A DNA stretch of 64,000 nucleotides from Sciurus carolinensis (lineage: Eukaryota; Chordata; Mammalia; Rodentia; Sciuridae), in NCBI RefSeq assembly GCF_902686445.1, contig NC_062218.1:136945607-137009606 (forward strand), given 5' to 3'. Made by a program: the position numbers and the translations under genes. Below the pieces are notes generated by a model that had not been told where the DNA came from, did not search any database, and saw only the letters and a list, made by a program, of their open reading frames with translations. Within the stretch, counting starts at the first letter, position 1. Each line of letters opens with the position of its first letter. Below, one piece after another: positions 1 to 13,799 of the stretch.

Positions 1-1384
1 AGACAGATCCTACAGCTGGTCTGCTTGTAGGAGTCTCCCCTGATAAAAACTGACATGGTGACTGTGGGTTTGCCTCCTGATTTTTCCCCCTAGGGCATAG
101 AAATACAGGACAGGCTGGCATCTGTATTTGCTGAAGAAAGTGGAGAGAGCTCATAGCAGAAAGAATTCTTCTTTAAAAGGCAGCTGATAAGTGGGTGTTT
201 CAAAGTCACTTGTTTAGTGACTGCCAAACACAGAAGGCTTTCCACATTACTGAGTCAAACTTGACCTAAATCTAGAAAGAGGAGCTCCGATTGCAACTTC
301 AGCTAGACAAGTGACCATCACATCTGCCCAGTGAAGGTCTGGTGGAACCCCAAGGGTGGAGACCCAGGAATAAATTGCTAAAGATTATTTTCACTAGCGA
401 TGAAATTCAATTTGCCCTCCATTTTATTTTCTTTGAATTTCCTGCATTTGACAATATGCAAAAGACCAGCAGGGAAAATGAATTGTTCAGTGATATTGGG
501 GGAGGGGGATGCAAAGAGAGGGATTGGTGAGAAAATCACCTGTCTCAGAATTTGGAGGAACTGTTCCTATGGACCTTGAAATACTAGAGAGAAGGCTGAT
601 TGAGGAGTCACCCACTCCCGTGGGTTGTGCTTGTGGAAGGCTCTGTGGACCCTATCTTGTTTCTCAGGTTTTCCCTGGGCAGAGATGTCCCAGATTGCAG
701 TATCACGTCACACAGCACTAGGTTCCAGTCTTCTGACTCCTTTCCTATCCTGTTGCCTGTGCCTATAAAAGGTCCACATATCCTAGACTGGTAGTGGTTG
801 CACTTGACTTTGCCAGCTTCACAGCTCCCCCGTGTCATGCCAGCCTCTCTCTAGGGTCTCTGAAGGTGTCTATGTGATGCCAAACTCCAGAGGACTCCAC
901 ACACTGGTACTCAGGTGCCCCCAAACAAGCCCCAGTCCCAGCATCTGAAGCGGATGATCAGGGCTGAGTGTCCACAATCCGCCTGGTGTCTGGGGAAGCA
1001 CTAAGGTCCAGTGTGGAGCAAAGTCCCAGCTCCCCCGCCCCATGGGCCTGCTCTGGCTTACTCCTAGGATGCCCTGGAGCTTGGGGAGCAGGTCAAGGGG
1101 ATCAGAGGAGATGCGGTGTTCTCAGGGATGTCCCCTCTTCTCTTTCAATATCTGTATGTCTAACGACCCCCACCAAGATGTAAATGCCATGTAGGAGGGA
1201 AAATCTGTTAAACCACTGTCAGAATTACCTCCCAGTATAAAATTAGCCAATTGGCCATTAAACATCTGGGTATGAATTAGTCGATTACCTGAAACATTAG
1301 TGGCAGCTGGGGCTTAAAAAGAGACTTGGATGTGAGGACCTGAATTTAAATTCCTGTCTGAGCACCTTTGGCTGTCAAACTTCA

Positions 1385-1455
1385 TTGTGCTGAAAACATC
1401 TGGGGAATTTGTATAAAAGAACATTCAGAGCCCCCACCCTGGGGATTCCAAAGCT
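1385..1455. mobile_element. MER5-like (hAT-Charlie) fragment
   Basis: The sequence reads like the MER5A core: an ACATCTGGGGAATTTGT block, then a purine-rich linker and AGCCCCCACCCTGGGG. This is a non-autonomous hAT DNA transposon relic common to placental mammals. The terminal repeats are not clear, so the limits are approximate. Confidence 0.5.
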
Positions 1456-2849
1456 ACCCTGTCTGACTTTGGGAGCTGTCAGCAAGCTCTTCCAGCCTCC
1501 TTCTTTTCCCACCCTCTTCTTCTAAAGTGGGGGGTGGTACATTAGCACAGTGTCATTTTGAGGAGACTGATAGAAGTCAGGTGAGTTTGGATCCAGGTGA
1601 GCACCCCGCTGCTCCCCAGTTTCTTTACTGCTATTATCCCTTAACTCCATATGCTCCCACTTTGAGCCCCAGGATCAGGTAGCCCCTGACTTAGTCTCTG
1701 CCTTAAGCATGGATGCATTAAAGCCAAGAGTGACAACTTGGGGCAAGTGGTGACAGTCATCTGCACTCGCATGCTCGGGTCATGGTCCTTGAGCCCTGGA
1801 TGATTTTCCTGCCCATGGGCTGGGTGAGTGAGTTCCCAGATCAGTAAGGAAGGTGGTTGGGCTTGTGAAGACAGAGGATGTAGAGAAAAGGCTAGAAGCT
1901 ATGACTCTGCCAACAGAGTCAACAGAAACCAATCAGAGGGGCAGCCCTGAGGAGGGAAGCAGCATATGGCTTCAGCAGTGGCAAATTTGTGGAAGATTGT
2001 CTTCCTATCTTATGATCACTTTTCCCTGATAGCACTTAATTTAAAGTGTCATCTCACATCTTCAGTGTGAGCAAAGACTGAACACAACTGCTTCCATGCT
2101 AATACATGAAACATGATGTGCTCACACGTACAACAAAGGGGGAAAATAACAGCTTCCTCACTGAAGTTATTTGAGATAAAAATCTTGCCATCTGTTCCAA
2201 GAACAGGGGGAAAAAAATAAAGTTCTGCTGAAAAATTAGGAAATTTCCATCAGGATAGTGGGATTATGTAGCTTGCACTAAAATGGTGTTTTAAAAATAA
2301 TAACCCTGCGTACACTGTTGCTCATTGTATTTCTGTGAGCTTTATCAAATCTGTCCCTGCATGTGACCAAACACATTGTTCTTTCCCTAGTGCCAACAAG
2401 AGTGCTTGTATCAAGCACAGGGCTTCAGAGTTTCCAGTTAGATACTGTTTTGATGTATCAGAGAAAGGTCTGCCTTCAGAAAAAACAAAAACAGCAGAAT
2501 AGCACAGTATGTCAAAGGGCAGACTTGGGGACCAGATGAGCTGGGCTGGAAGCCTGGACACAGAGGGCCTCAGTTAAGTTGCTTCCCCAACGGTAATGTG
2601 GGCAGGTAATGATGTTACCACATAGACAATGTTGTCACAGTGCCTCATACAAGTTGACTGTCTGTGCTCTTCCCACCACCTCTACCACCACCCTGATGTC
2701 ACAGTACATAAGTGACTCCACATCATGGGCAGCACATCCTAGAATAGACAACCTCACTGGGTCCTGACAAGTTCAAGGAAGTGGTACTTCCATAGGAGCC
2801 CTCTTTTCTCCCCAACATACTGGTGGTACTTGGTCATTGCAGGCTATCC

Positions 2850-2851
<2 letters not shown>

Positions 2852-2913
<62 letters not shown>

Positions 2914-2924
2914 ATCTATCTCTC
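2852..2924 (+). repeat. (CT)n microsatellite with TCTA tail
   Basis: There are 54 bases of uninterrupted CT/TC dinucleotide (2852-2905) followed by a short TCTATCTATCTC extension. Long pure tracts of this kind are usually length-polymorphic. The homopurine/homopyrimidine strand asymmetry can form H-DNA. Confidence 0.97.
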
Positions 2925-2954
2925 CTGCTTCCTGTTACCCTTCAGTTGCTCCAC

Positions 2955-3065
2955 AACTAATTATCCATTATCAAAGTGCTTGAGACTAAGACCTAGAGAG
3001 GGACAAGATGTACGGAGCCATACAGGTGGTGAGGATCAAAGCCAGACCTAGAACCTGGATCCTCA
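2955..3065 (-). mobile_element. MIR SINE fragment, antisense
   Basis: Blocks CCTAGAGAGGGACAAGA, CATACAGGTGGTGAGGATCAA and CAGACCTAGAACCTGGATCCT follow the order of the reverse-complement MIR core. This is an old mammalian SINE, diverged, with approximate limits. Confidence 0.55.
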
Positions 3066-5204
3066 CCAACAGGAGTGATCGATGAAGTGAGGACACAGCC
3101 ATTAGGGGCCTATACTGAAATAAGAACCTTTGGAATGGGTCTGGACTGTAAGGAGGCTGCCAGAAAGGACCAGTTTCCAGATCCCCACCTGCTGAGGGAG
3201 GCACCTGGGCATGGTTCTCAGGCCACGTGCCCTGAAAGCTTTGGGCATGGTAACGTTCAGAGAACAGCATGCTTGGGAACAGAAGAAAGCTGTAGCTTCT
3301 GGAGCAGGCAGCCATGCGAACCTGTGTGTAGAAAAGGCCTGAGAGTCTTGGTGGGGCTCAAGTTGCTCTGGGTAGCCCCTGAATAGGGATGGGTAGGAGA
3401 AGAATCTCCTTGGGAGAAATGAAGGTCATGATGGCTATCATTTTTATACCCTACAGTCAATCACATGGGGAAATCACCAACCCTTGAGTTTATAAACCAC
3501 ATATAAACTTGTAGCATCCATTAAAATGAACTGCCGGGGGACACATGGTTTGCCTAAAACACTACCCAGTCTGCCATCTGCTCCCACATGTAAATTATCT
3601 GTGTTTTATAACCTTTTGTGGAAGTTGTTTGAAGAGGATTGTCTTTTTTCTCCTTCTTTGAAGTTCAAGTATAAATTCAAAGCTCAATTAAATAATCCCC
3701 AAGAATTTCCTTCTGTTTAAATATTGCCATGACTCCAATAGGTAAAAGTGCAGGTCTGGGGGACCCTGGAAGGTCTGTGCACCAGAGGGAAGAAAGCCCT
3801 AGTTAGCGCCCAGTGTGGCATACACCCAGCTACCTAGTTCAGACTGTATGTGTAGGGTCAGTCTGACCATAACTGGTACCTTCGAGGTGATCTGGGTGAG
3901 CCCAAACTGACCTGGTAGATGCAGTTTGTCCTCATGACCCTCAGGGATCCATGGGCTTTTCTGGACAGAGGGGGCCCTTGAGACAGCATCAGGTCTGCAG
4001 GCAAGCATCAGGGTACCCAGGGCCAATGGGTGGCAGCAGGCCAGCAAGAGACACGATTGAGGCCAGACCTGTCTCCACAGCCTGCACTGCAGTCAGGCAG
4101 TGATCTGATAGCACTTTAATGCCTCAGACCTGTCCCTCAGAAGGACAGTCCAGTCCCATAGTAGGACCCATGCCAGCAATGTCAGCAGCTATCCCTCAGC
4201 TTCCCTGATTTTTAAAGCTGGGTGGTACCTCCCATGTCAAAATAAAGCAGACTTATACTTTCACTTGAATGTGAAATTTCATCAGGGTCAGAACAGGGTC
4301 TGGATTTCTAGGTCTTCAGGCCAGGCCTTTTGAGAGGGGCCATGTGCTGGGTCCAGGATCTGAACTTTCTTATGCCATCTGGGCCCATCTTGGAGGCAAC
4401 TTCTTCATCTCTGTGGTTATGGACGAAGGCCAGTGGCAGTCATCAGAGGCAGTGGGGGTTGGACAGGGGCAGAGGCAACCAGGCATCTTGCCTTCCTCCC
4501 TTGGCCCCAGAAACAGAGGCCAGGAAAGGGGGTTCTGGGGGTTCACTGGAGTAGGTGAGGGTGCCCCTCACCTCATGAGTGTTCAGTCCATTCCCCTGCT
4601 CCATGAAACCAATAGATAACAAGGGCCACGTATCTGCAGAAAGAGCTAGTCACCCCTCCTGAGGGTAGCCCTACCCAGTGCCCTGAAGAAGCCCCTACTT
4701 CACATTCATCCTCTGTGTACTCCCTGAGAGCCATAGTGGGGTCAAGAGAAGGGAAACCAGGGCCAAGCAGCTCTCATCACTCCTAGCTGGCCAGGGCCTG
4801 GACAGAACGGCCATGGGAGAAGACATTGGCTTAGCAAGAGAGAAAAATAAAAGTACATAACATAGACCTTTCTTGATTACTCTGTATAGATTGAAGTAAA
4901 CTGAGGCTAAGCATGATGTGTCTGAGCAAGAGTGGAACAGGGGGTTAGTGTGATCCCCAAAGAGGGTCTTGCATAGCCAGAGACTTTGGCTACAGGGAGG
5001 GCTAGGTGCTAGAGCTCCTAGGACCAGCCTTGGTTGTTGGTGGGCCCTGAAGAAGACATCAGCCTTGGTTCGCTCAGCACGTCTACCCATTCTGGGCTGG
5101 TTGGAAACCTTCCCATGGGGTGGGGGGATGTGTAGGCAAAAAGATACCTATTCATCTGTCTGTCTTCATGTTTTTATTTTCCTTTCTTCCTTCCTTTTAG
5201 TTGT

Positions 5205-5960
5205 TTAGTCATTTAACAAATATTTGTTGAGCTTCTGTATTATGGTTTGGATCTTAAATGTCTCCCAAAGGCCATGTGCCAAAGGCTTGATCACCAGCCT
5301 GTGGCATTAACGGGAGGCAGTGCAACTTTAGGAGGTGAGGCCTAGTGGAAGTAAGTTAGGTTACCGCGGGCATCTGAGGGTGCATTGGAACCCCAGCCTC
5401 CCACTCTCTCTGTTTCTGCCCTAAGATGTGAGCAGTTTTCCTCTACCATACACTTCCCTCCGTGACGGTCTGCCTCACCACAGGCTCAAAGCAACAGAGC
5501 CAACTGACCATGAGCTGAAACCGTGAGCCAAATATCTTCCTCTTTTTAAGTTGTTTTCTTAGTATTTTGTCACAGTAATGTGAGGCTGACTATCAGCCAT
5601 GAGCCAAATACAGGAGCTGGGGATGCAGCCAACCCACTACCTGGCTCCAGGGAACCCACTCTGGTCTGACCAATGAGCAACAATTACACTCCAGCACAGG
5701 TGCCCAGGAGGAAAGTAAGGGGGATATTGTAGGCATATCTCCAAAACAGAGATTTAGGAAGGGTGTCTAAGATGAAGCGATGTCCACACTGAAAGCCTAT
5801 AAGGGTCTAAGGCAAGGGGGTATGGGAGAGTGTTCTGAGCAGCGAGAATGGTATGTGCAAAAGCCTGGGCCAGACAGAGTCTGGTGTGGCCTGGGGGATT
5901 GCTGGAGGCAATAGCATTGGGTTAGAACACAGCACAAGGGGCAGAGAGAAGGTGGGGCCT
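5205..5960 (+). mobile_element. Ancient mammal-wide repeat, split by a MaLR LTR
   Basis: The left part (5205-5235) reads CATTTAACAAATATTTGTTGAGC. The right part resumes at 5596 with GAGCCAAATACAGGAGCTGGGGATGCAGCC and runs through GTGCAAAAGCCTGGGCCAG towards about 5960. This order matches an ancient repeat also present at 57237-57615. I remember the consensus but am not sure of its family name. The LTR at 5236-5595 sits in the first 30 bases. Confidence 0.45.
5236..5595 (+). mobile_element. MaLR-type LTR, sense to FSTL4
   Basis: The LTR starts TGTATTATGGTTTGG and ends GCTGACTATCA, the TG...CA ends of the MaLR family as seen in the other copies of this window. Internally it carries CCCAAAGGCCATGTG, GGGAGGCAG, and a 3' part with GTGAGCCAAATATCTTCCTC and TTTTGTCACAGTAA. 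It is a solo LTR. The flanking 5-bp sequences (GCTTC and GCCAT) no longer match well, so the copy is old. Polyadenylation in the sense direction is possible but no intact AATAAA is seen. Confidence 0.65.
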
Positions 5961-8900
5961 CCTATAATGCTGGAAGATCCCCCTGAGCAATAATTGACCT
6001 ACTAGTGACTGGACAAGTCTGTGCCCCCTGAGAACATCAGGTTAAACCCCCATAGTGGCTGTCCTGGGAGAGGCTGAATTCCTTAACTAAAAGGAATCTG
6101 AGAACCACCCCAACCCAGCTATCCCCAGACCAGAGAACATTGCCTGAAAAGTCACTGTGTTTGGAAGAAACCTCATGTTCCCTTTGTCCAGCAGGAGGAA
6201 TCTGAAGGGTAAATGGCCTACATTGGTTTTGAGGATCAGATACAATAATATAAGGGGCCACGGACCTCCCAACATGCATTGCCCCAACACGAGAAAATAT
6301 GAGAATTCAATTCCTATTTGGAACATTTGGGTTTTGTTTTTTTTTTTTCTTTTCTCCCAGATGGATATCCTTAAATGCTGTGATTTCCTCTTTAAGGCAA
6401 ATTAGAAGAATTGGGCTCCCCTTATCACTTTCTTGCACCTGGGAAAATCTCAGATAGGAACGATTGGGTATTTTAGGACCTCTACTGAATTTAAATTCCA
6501 CGTTTAGACTCTACCACCCATGTTTGATTTTTAATTAGAATGTCACACTTACCTGATGAACACAAGGTGTTGTCAGAAGACATTCTGCAAAGGAGGTTGG
6601 AGTTGGGTGAGACTCACAGTGGTCCGTATGGAGCTCAAATGATATTTCTGCAGGTATATTTAGAGCTCACAGTTTTCTAATAAACTGAATCTGTGGGAAA
6701 GTATTCTTTAAAAATCACCAGCTTTGACTTTATGTGCTTTGTTCACATTTAATAAGTTATACAGAATACCTGATGTTGCTTGGAAGGCAGTATGTATGGT
6801 GTGTATAGCCATACATTGCAAGAAAAGTGAAATAGGTGGCGTATGAAGCGTGGAGAGATTGAAGGATCAGTTGTGTAATGCAAACTTACCCAGAGAGCAG
6901 TTTCTGTCCCATGGACTCTGAAAGCCCCATTGAGCATCTCTGACTCAGGAAAAAAGAGGACATGAAGTTTGGGGTCCTTGTGAACCTGAGGGCATCTTTA
7001 CACAGATACCTCTAGTTTTATTCTTCCTATTTCCACCAGGGTTCCATAGAAGTTTTTGTTTTTTTAAATAATAATAAATAAAAGAATGACACCATACTAT
7101 ATTATATTGGTTTTGCTAAACATGCTTTTATTTACTCTGATCAAAAACAGATGATTTTTTCCCTTTAGTTTTGAAGAATAGAGGAAAATTTTTTAAAAAA
7201 ATCAACATCACATCTCAAGAAAAGCTATAGAAGAGGAGGTTCAATAAAAATGGATCTGACTCCACACAAGCATAGCTCTATTTAGCATCTTTTGTTCTAA
7301 TGACTTAATGGCCGGATCTTACAACTGTACAATTAGCAACAAAGAGAAATTATTGGGAGTTGAAAGGGGCATCCATGTTATCAATTTGCAGTCTTGTTGT
7401 GTTGTATCTTCTGTAACCAAACAGAGGGAGAAAAATAACCAAGGTCATAATACCCCATGGCACAGACGTGAAACTGTCCAATTAGCCATGGAAAGGTCAT
7501 TGCCACCTGAAATCATCAGATGAGAATATTGCAGGGAGGTACCTCTTCCTTCCTTCTGGAGGATGCTACTTAATCTTGCCGCAGGCATGCATATCTGTGG
7601 AACTTACTTTCAGTTCAAATCCAGGGAATAATATTCTTCTAGCTCCTCTGGCAGAGGAGAGATGTCTCACTGTCCCCACCAGCCCATCTTCTCACTCTCA
7701 GTGGAAGGATACAAGCAGCTCAATAGTGACTAGCAGCACAGCTGCCCACACCAACTCAGAGATATGACAAGGCCTCTATCCAGGGGGATCCCCGTCTCAG
7801 GCCTTCCTCATATGGGCTGAAATCACTGCTAGAGAGAAGTTGGGCACCCCAGGGTGGTTTAAGTGCACTGCCCTGGCTTCAACCTGCTCACCAATGTACC
7901 CCTGTTGGCTTCTTTCTCTCCCTTATGTCATTTCCCCATCCAGTGCTTCCTGAGATCACCTCTCAGTAGACTACCCCCACTCAAATTCTACTGAGGATCT
8001 GAGTCTGGAGGAGCCACTGATTCTACAGAATTACCCCAAGCCAGGCCCTATGCTACCCAGGCCTTATACAGAGGAGTGTTTCTTCCTTTTTCCTGTCCAT
8101 CTTTAGGATAGGGCCACCCTTGTCCTGGAAATAGGAGGCCAAGACCAGGAGGGAGTGGTCAACCATATCGTGGTCTCTGAGGCACATGCCTCCTTTGTGT
8201 GGTGCTGTGATGAAGTGGCAGGTGAGGACTGGGGGCCTGGTTCTCCACCATGCCTGAGACCCCTCTTCTGAGCTGTCTTGTCTTGAACCCTTTGCAGTCT
8301 CCTCTATCTCCTCTTGCCTCTTTTCAGCCGTTCCCAGGCTTTTCAGAGGTTGTGCTCTGCCAGTGGTACAAGCCAGGCAACTTCCCTACTGCTCTGTCTC
8401 CATGGAGGTGGCCTAGTCCCTTGGAGACACCCCTCTTGAGGAGGTGATAAGCTGAGGTCAGCAACAGTAGCTTCCTACATGAAGTCATGTCTTGGGTCAT
8501 GCTGGGCGCTACGTGAACAGCCTTGTCAACCAGCCAGACAGAAGCACTCAGTGCAGCTCCCGAGTCACTTTGGGCTGATTAATGAGGGTGCCATGGGGTT
8601 TGTGAGGCATCTATTGGCCCTCCCCACAAGAAGGTGCCCTGTAGTCCAAACCTCTTCTCTAACATCTGATAGGTGACATCCTTCAGACCCCTGAGTTGCC
8701 AACCACCACCGAAAGGGGTGGATCTTGTTTCTGTGTACTTCACCTGACCCACTGAGCCTTCTCCCTTATCAGTACCCAGGAGTTATTCCATGAGTGTTTG
8801 TGGCCCAGGTGTCCAACTCAGTCCCCTGTGCTGCTTGTGCAGCTGGACTTTTTATGCTTCTGTGACCAGGGCCTGTGCCCCTAACTGCCCTACCTTCCCC

Positions 8901-11299
8901 CCTGTTCTCCATTCCCAGAGCTCTGCTTTTCAAGAACTGTTTGCCCATGTTGTAACTGAGTAGTCCTCTTTACTTAGAGCCAACAGATCAAACATCGAAC
9001 TCCCCCCAGGCAGGCTTACACCCCACATGAGGAAACCCCTATGATTGAGGGAGTGAATTCCTAAGGAAGGGACTTCTAGCACTTGTGGTACAGACCTGGA
9101 GATGGGACAGGTGGGCTAAGCACATGAAACCCCTCAGTTCTGTCCACTGTGGCAGTCTCCACTCTGTGCAGCCTGCTCTGGCAATGTGCATCTCCAGGCC
9201 AAGCAAACCATCAGGTGCAGGCCATTTTTGGACAGTGACACCACCTCTCTTTTCACAGATGTCAGTACTAATGCTTGGAGCACCTATCCCTCTAAGTCCC
9301 ATTTCAAATGCAAGGGTAGTACAGTTCCCAGAGGAAAGGGACAATCCCAGAGTGTCCCCGGAATTAGCACTTGAGCATTCCTGAGGTGGGAGAGGCAAAG
9401 GTGAGGTGTTCTCTTTAATGTTCCTGGTAATCTTGAGTCATTCATTTTTGATGGAGAAGGCAGTCAACCTCCTCCAACAGCAACAGGATGAAAGATGTGA
9501 CACGGCATACCAACCTCTCATCTCACCCAGGGACCTGAAGTAGCTTCTATAACGATGTCAGGTGAAAGCTCCTGGCCCCAAGAATAACCAAATTCAGAAA
9601 AGTCTGGGTCTGGTCATGCACAAGGCTTCTAAAAAGATGTCTTATGGAAATTCAATAGGTAATAGATTGAAAGGGCTTGGAGGGTTCTAGAAAAATCTAA
9701 AGAAAGGTACTTCTAGACCCTTGTTCTACTCCCATCATCCATACCATCTCAAGTGCCCAAATTTCCTGGACATTAGCAAAGACTGGGAGAAGAGGCCTAT
9801 CAGCATGGTTCCCATCCTGGGTCACCAGTGAATGCACTTATCCACGTCCCTGTCCAGGTGGCTTAGGTAGTGTTGCCAATGACTGGTGCAAGAGAGATAA
9901 TGCGGCATCACAGGTCCATGATTTATAATCTACACCCATTTCCACGAAAATAGGAAGGAGAAATGAAAGGTACTGTGGGATTCCAGAAGCTCTGGAGCAT
10001 CCAAGCTCACCCTGACTCTTTTGATACTATGTAAATTATTTTCACAAATCCTCATTCCTAGTCCCCAGCCCACATACCTCCCTAAAGTATTCCTCAGAAC
10101 TTCTTCAAAGGTGGAGCTAACAAACAGGTTCTGCTCACCCTCTAAATCTAATTTATTTCATTTGCATGTTGATTTTCCTCATTATAATGCCATTTCTACA
10201 AGGTGTGATCCCCATTGTCAGGGCAATCAGGATGATGTATCTGCAATTCAGCCTTCACTGAAATCTTTACTGAGTCAAACTCCCACCCTGTTCCTCCCTC
10301 ATCCCACACTTGTGATCATGTGGATGTAAATGTTCTGGAGTTGCCACCACATTGACCTCCTTCCCCCACTCCTTGTGTCTGTTTCTCTACATCATAGCGA
10401 CCTGTACATGTGTCCCTGAATTCAGGGACTTAATAGATTTTTTTTTTCTATTAGCAGCTCTTAACATATTTCTTTCCACCAAAACAACATATTCTCCTTC
10501 TGATCAATCCTGCCCACTCTATAGACACATCCTGGAAAGGGTTTTGAAATAAACTCATAAGAAAATTCAACTAACCTCCTAGAAGAAAAATCAACTCAAT
10601 TCATGATGTTTTTTAAGTACTGAATGCCAGAAGATAATGGATTAGTAGTTGGAACATTTCAAGGACAAAGGTTATGATTCAAGAATGTTATGGTCTGACT
10701 AGTTGCTATTCATGTCTGAAGGCAAAAGAAAGGTACTCTCAGATGTGCAGTTCAGACAGACCAGCTTCCTGCTCTTTCTTATTTGAAAGATAATGTGCTT
10801 TAAGTCACACTCCACCCAACTCAGATATGTATCAAAATAAATAACTTAGGAGGAGAAGTTTTGTCATAAAAGAATATGCCATGAGATTCAAAATCAATTA
10901 TAAAATTAAGCATATAATTAGAGTAACATGTTATAACTCAGTGCCTATAAATTCTAAACCTGATAAAGGGAGAAAAGAGAGAAATGGAACTAAAGATTTA
11001 AAAATAATATTAAAAGAAAAATCAAAGCAAGGAATCATTAAGAACAGAAACAATGAAAAATTTAAAACCATAGAAAGTTAAAGGAAAAACTTCCAAATGA
11101 AAACGCAAAGACTCCCAGTTTGCATTAAAGTTTGATAATTAAATATCCTCTCCTCAAGCTCTGATCTTAGAAAATCTATCTTATGTTCTTAGCAATCTTC
11201 TCTTCAGATTCCGTATTTTTTCCTTAAGCTACCTCAATCACGAGCCAAGTTTCAATTATCTCCCAAGTACTGCCACTCTCACATTTATGGCTCCTACTT
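5961..11299. other. FSTL4: Mostly unique intron sequence
   Basis: No gene or clear repeat is recognised. Minor features are a T-rich run at 6336-6349, AT-rich sequence at 7050-7200, a T9 run near 10440, and A-rich sequence at 10900-11100 that may be decayed LINE. The overlapping frames at 9039-9398 (119 and 99 codons on opposite strands) look like chance. Confidence 0.45.
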
Positions 11300-12505
11300 A
11301 GACCTCTGCTCTGATTTCCAGCCCATTTATCCAACTGCCTACAACTGCATTGAGTGCCACACAGACAACTAGAACTCAAAATGTCAAAATCTAAATTCTT
11401 TGTCCTTCTTTGTCTACAATCTTCCTCCCAAGATAGAACAAAATGCTGTTCCTCAACCAGTTTCTATATCCCAGTGGATGACACCCTCACTCATTCATGT
11501 GCATAAGCCAATGATCCAGAGTACATCTTTGTCACCTCTTTCTCTTATAGAAACCTGGCCCAATCCATCTCTAAATCCGTATGGCTCTCTATCCTACATG
11601 TGTCTCAAATCCATTTACTTTTCTCCATCTCCATACAATGATTCCAATTCAAGATACTATTATTCCTCAACCAGGCTCTCAGAAAGACTTCCTAAATAGT
11701 CTCTCTAAATTCCTTTTTGCTCCTCTGGAATCTGTTTTCCATCCAAACACTAGAGTGGTTTCTTTTCAAATTGTAGTTGGTGGTAATGTCAATCAGTGAT
11801 GTTTAAGTAAATATTTAATAAGCCCTGATTTATAGATTTTGCTGATTTCCATGGTGTAAAGTTAACAAGGATGGTTTCAATTGACCAGTTCAGTGACATT
11901 ACAGAACAGAGTCAGGAAGAGATGCACAGCATGTGCTTGTGAACATCTGTCTCCAGCATATCACTGCTTGTAAACCCTCTGCTTAAAACCCTTAGTGACT
12001 TCTTATTCCTTCTAGAATAAAAGTTCATGTCCTCAGCAGGACCTAAAAGAAACCTACTGACCTTTCCAGCCTCAATTCATAACCCATTTGTTCTGAGTCT
12101 CTGTGCCTAGCCCCACCAGCTGGTAACAGGCTCCTTCCTGCCATGGGTTATCCATAAGGATGCTCCTCAGTGCCTCTCTTGTCCCTAGCCTAGTTAACAA
12201 ACACATCCTTCAGAGATGAGCCCAAAGGTCCCTTTTCCTATTGAAGTCTTTCCTCAACACTCCACCAAACTAAGTCATTCCATCATAAATTTTTGTGACA
12301 CTTAATAGCTCACGTCATGCCATAAAACATATATCACTATTATAATTTTATGTATATTTATGAAATTATTGATTAATGTCTATCTTTCATACTGCAGCTT
12401 CATTTCTATGAGGAAAAGCACCATATTTGTTTTATGACCACCATTGTATTTCTTAGTGCCTAACACTTGGTCTCATATGAAGTACTCAATAAATTTTTGA
12501 TGAAT
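11300..12505 (+). mobile_element. Long L2 LINE 3' segment
   Basis: The region is colinear with the L2 3' half. It has GCTCTGATTTCCAGCCCA, then AATGTCAAAATCTAAATTC, ATCCCAGTGGATGACACC, CTTTTCAAATTGTAG, CTGCTTAAAACCCTTAGTGAC and CATGTCCTCAGCAGGACCTA. It ends with the L2 tail TAGTGCCTAACACTTGGTC...CAATAAATTTTTGATGAATG. About 11800-11935 looks foreign to L2 and may be an insert. Small open frames inside are fragments of the decayed LINE, not genes. Confidence 0.75.
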
Positions 12506-12851
12506 GAGGGAATGAAAAGACATATACTTAAAGCCAAATGTCCCAAGGAGGTTAAGGGAAAAAGAATGAGCAAAAATCTATTAGTCAAAAACAAAAAAGA
12601 AAGCAAATATAGCAGTTTTAGAGACAAAGTAGATTTTAAGGTAAAAACATTTAATGAGATAAAAGGGAGGTCATTTTATGGTGATAAAATCCATAAAGAC
12701 AATACAGTGACCACCAAGTTTTATGGACCAAATAACACAACAGCCATCACTGGTAGGAATAGAAGGAAAAGTGCAAGCCCAGTTTTATTGTAAGAACTTA
12801 ACATGCCAATAGATCTGAACGGAAAGGACAGAAACAACCCTAGAGCACATA
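12506..12851 (+). other. A-rich LINE-like fragment with a 108-codon open frame
   Basis: An A-rich stretch follows the L2 tail. It contains blocks such as GGTCATTTTATGGTGATAAAA and TTTTATGGACCAAATAACAC that resemble old L1-class internal sequence. The open frame beginning at 12467 runs through it from the L2 end, so it is composite and unlikely to be a gene. Family assignment is uncertain. Confidence 0.3.
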
Positions 12852-13312
12852 TGTTAGCCAACTTTTCATTGCTCTGAAAAAATACCTGAGAAAAACAACT
12901 TAAAGGAGGAGAGAGTTATTTTGGCTCATGGTTTCAGAGGTCTCAGTTCATAGTCAGTCAACTCCATTGCTTGGGGCCTGTGGTAAGGCAGAACATCATG
13001 GTAGAAGGGCATGGTGAAGGAAAGCTACTCACCTAGTGGCAACTGGGAAGCAGAGACAGAGAAAGGGGCCAGCGACAAGATATAGTCTCCAAAGGCATGC
13101 CCCCAACGACCTCCCTGTGGTTCTACTTTCCACAGTTTTTACCACCTCCCAATAACCTATTCAACTCTTAATCTCTCAGTGAATCAATCAATTCATCGAT
13201 GAGGTCAGAGCCCTCATGATCCAATCATTTCCACAAATTCCCACCTCTGAACATTGCTGCATTGGGGAATAAGCCTTTAACACTGGGGACATTGGAGATT
13301 CAAAGCATAGCA
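12852..13312 (-). mobile_element. MaLR-type LTR, antisense
   Basis: On the + strand it begins TGTTAGCCAACTTTTCATTGC and ends CAAAGCATAGCA, the reverse complement of the TGTTATGGTTTG...GTTGACTAACA family seen elsewhere in the window. Landmarks in order are CATGGTTTCAGAGGTCTCAG, GAACATCATGGTAGAAGGGC, AGACAAGATATAGTC-like, GATGAGGTCAGAGCCCTCAT and CACCTCTGAACATTGCTGCA. It is a solo LTR. A 5-bp duplication is not clear (ACATA versus ACAGG). Confidence 0.75.
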
Positions 13313-13799
13313 ACAGGATACTAACCCAAGATAGTATTTCCTAACCAAAGACTTTCTTCCTTAAATGTGAGGAAAGGATAGATAATTTTCAGATGGCAGT
13401 GGGGGAAATGATTATTTGTCTTAAAAAGAAGGGATCACCCCATGTGCCAGTTGCTTTCCACAAAGCATTCTCAGAGGACGTTAACAGCCATAACAGGAAA
13501 AGGGTTATGAAGTCAATAAACGTAGGAGAGACAGTGTTAATCAACGTTAAACGGGTTTCTTTATTGCAGGACTTTAAAATTTTTGGCGCTATCTTGCTCT
13601 GTACAATTCCGAGAGGGACATATAGCCATACCATTCCCAGGATTACTGGACCAGAGAGTATTTCATGAGACTGGTTCATGTTCCACAGAAATCACGTAGG
13701 AAGCAGTGACTTAAAATGCCAAATAAAATACATAAAATCATTTTAAAACCTCAAATAAATATGAGTAGATGTTTTCGTGCTTTTGCTCAGGAGAATGAG

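Larger units (their letters stand above)
1456..5204. other. FSTL4: Mostly unique intron sequence
   Basis: Apart from the CT repeat and MIR fragment, nothing is recognisable. The first 1.38 kb of the window is likewise unremarkable. Open frames on both strands are short (up to about 130 codons), lack family resemblance and have no splice-site support. Confidence 0.5.

Noticed and set aside
12467..12793. 108-codon lysine-rich frame
   Set aside because: It starts in an L2 tail and continues into A-rich LINE-like sequence, so it is a composite of repeats.
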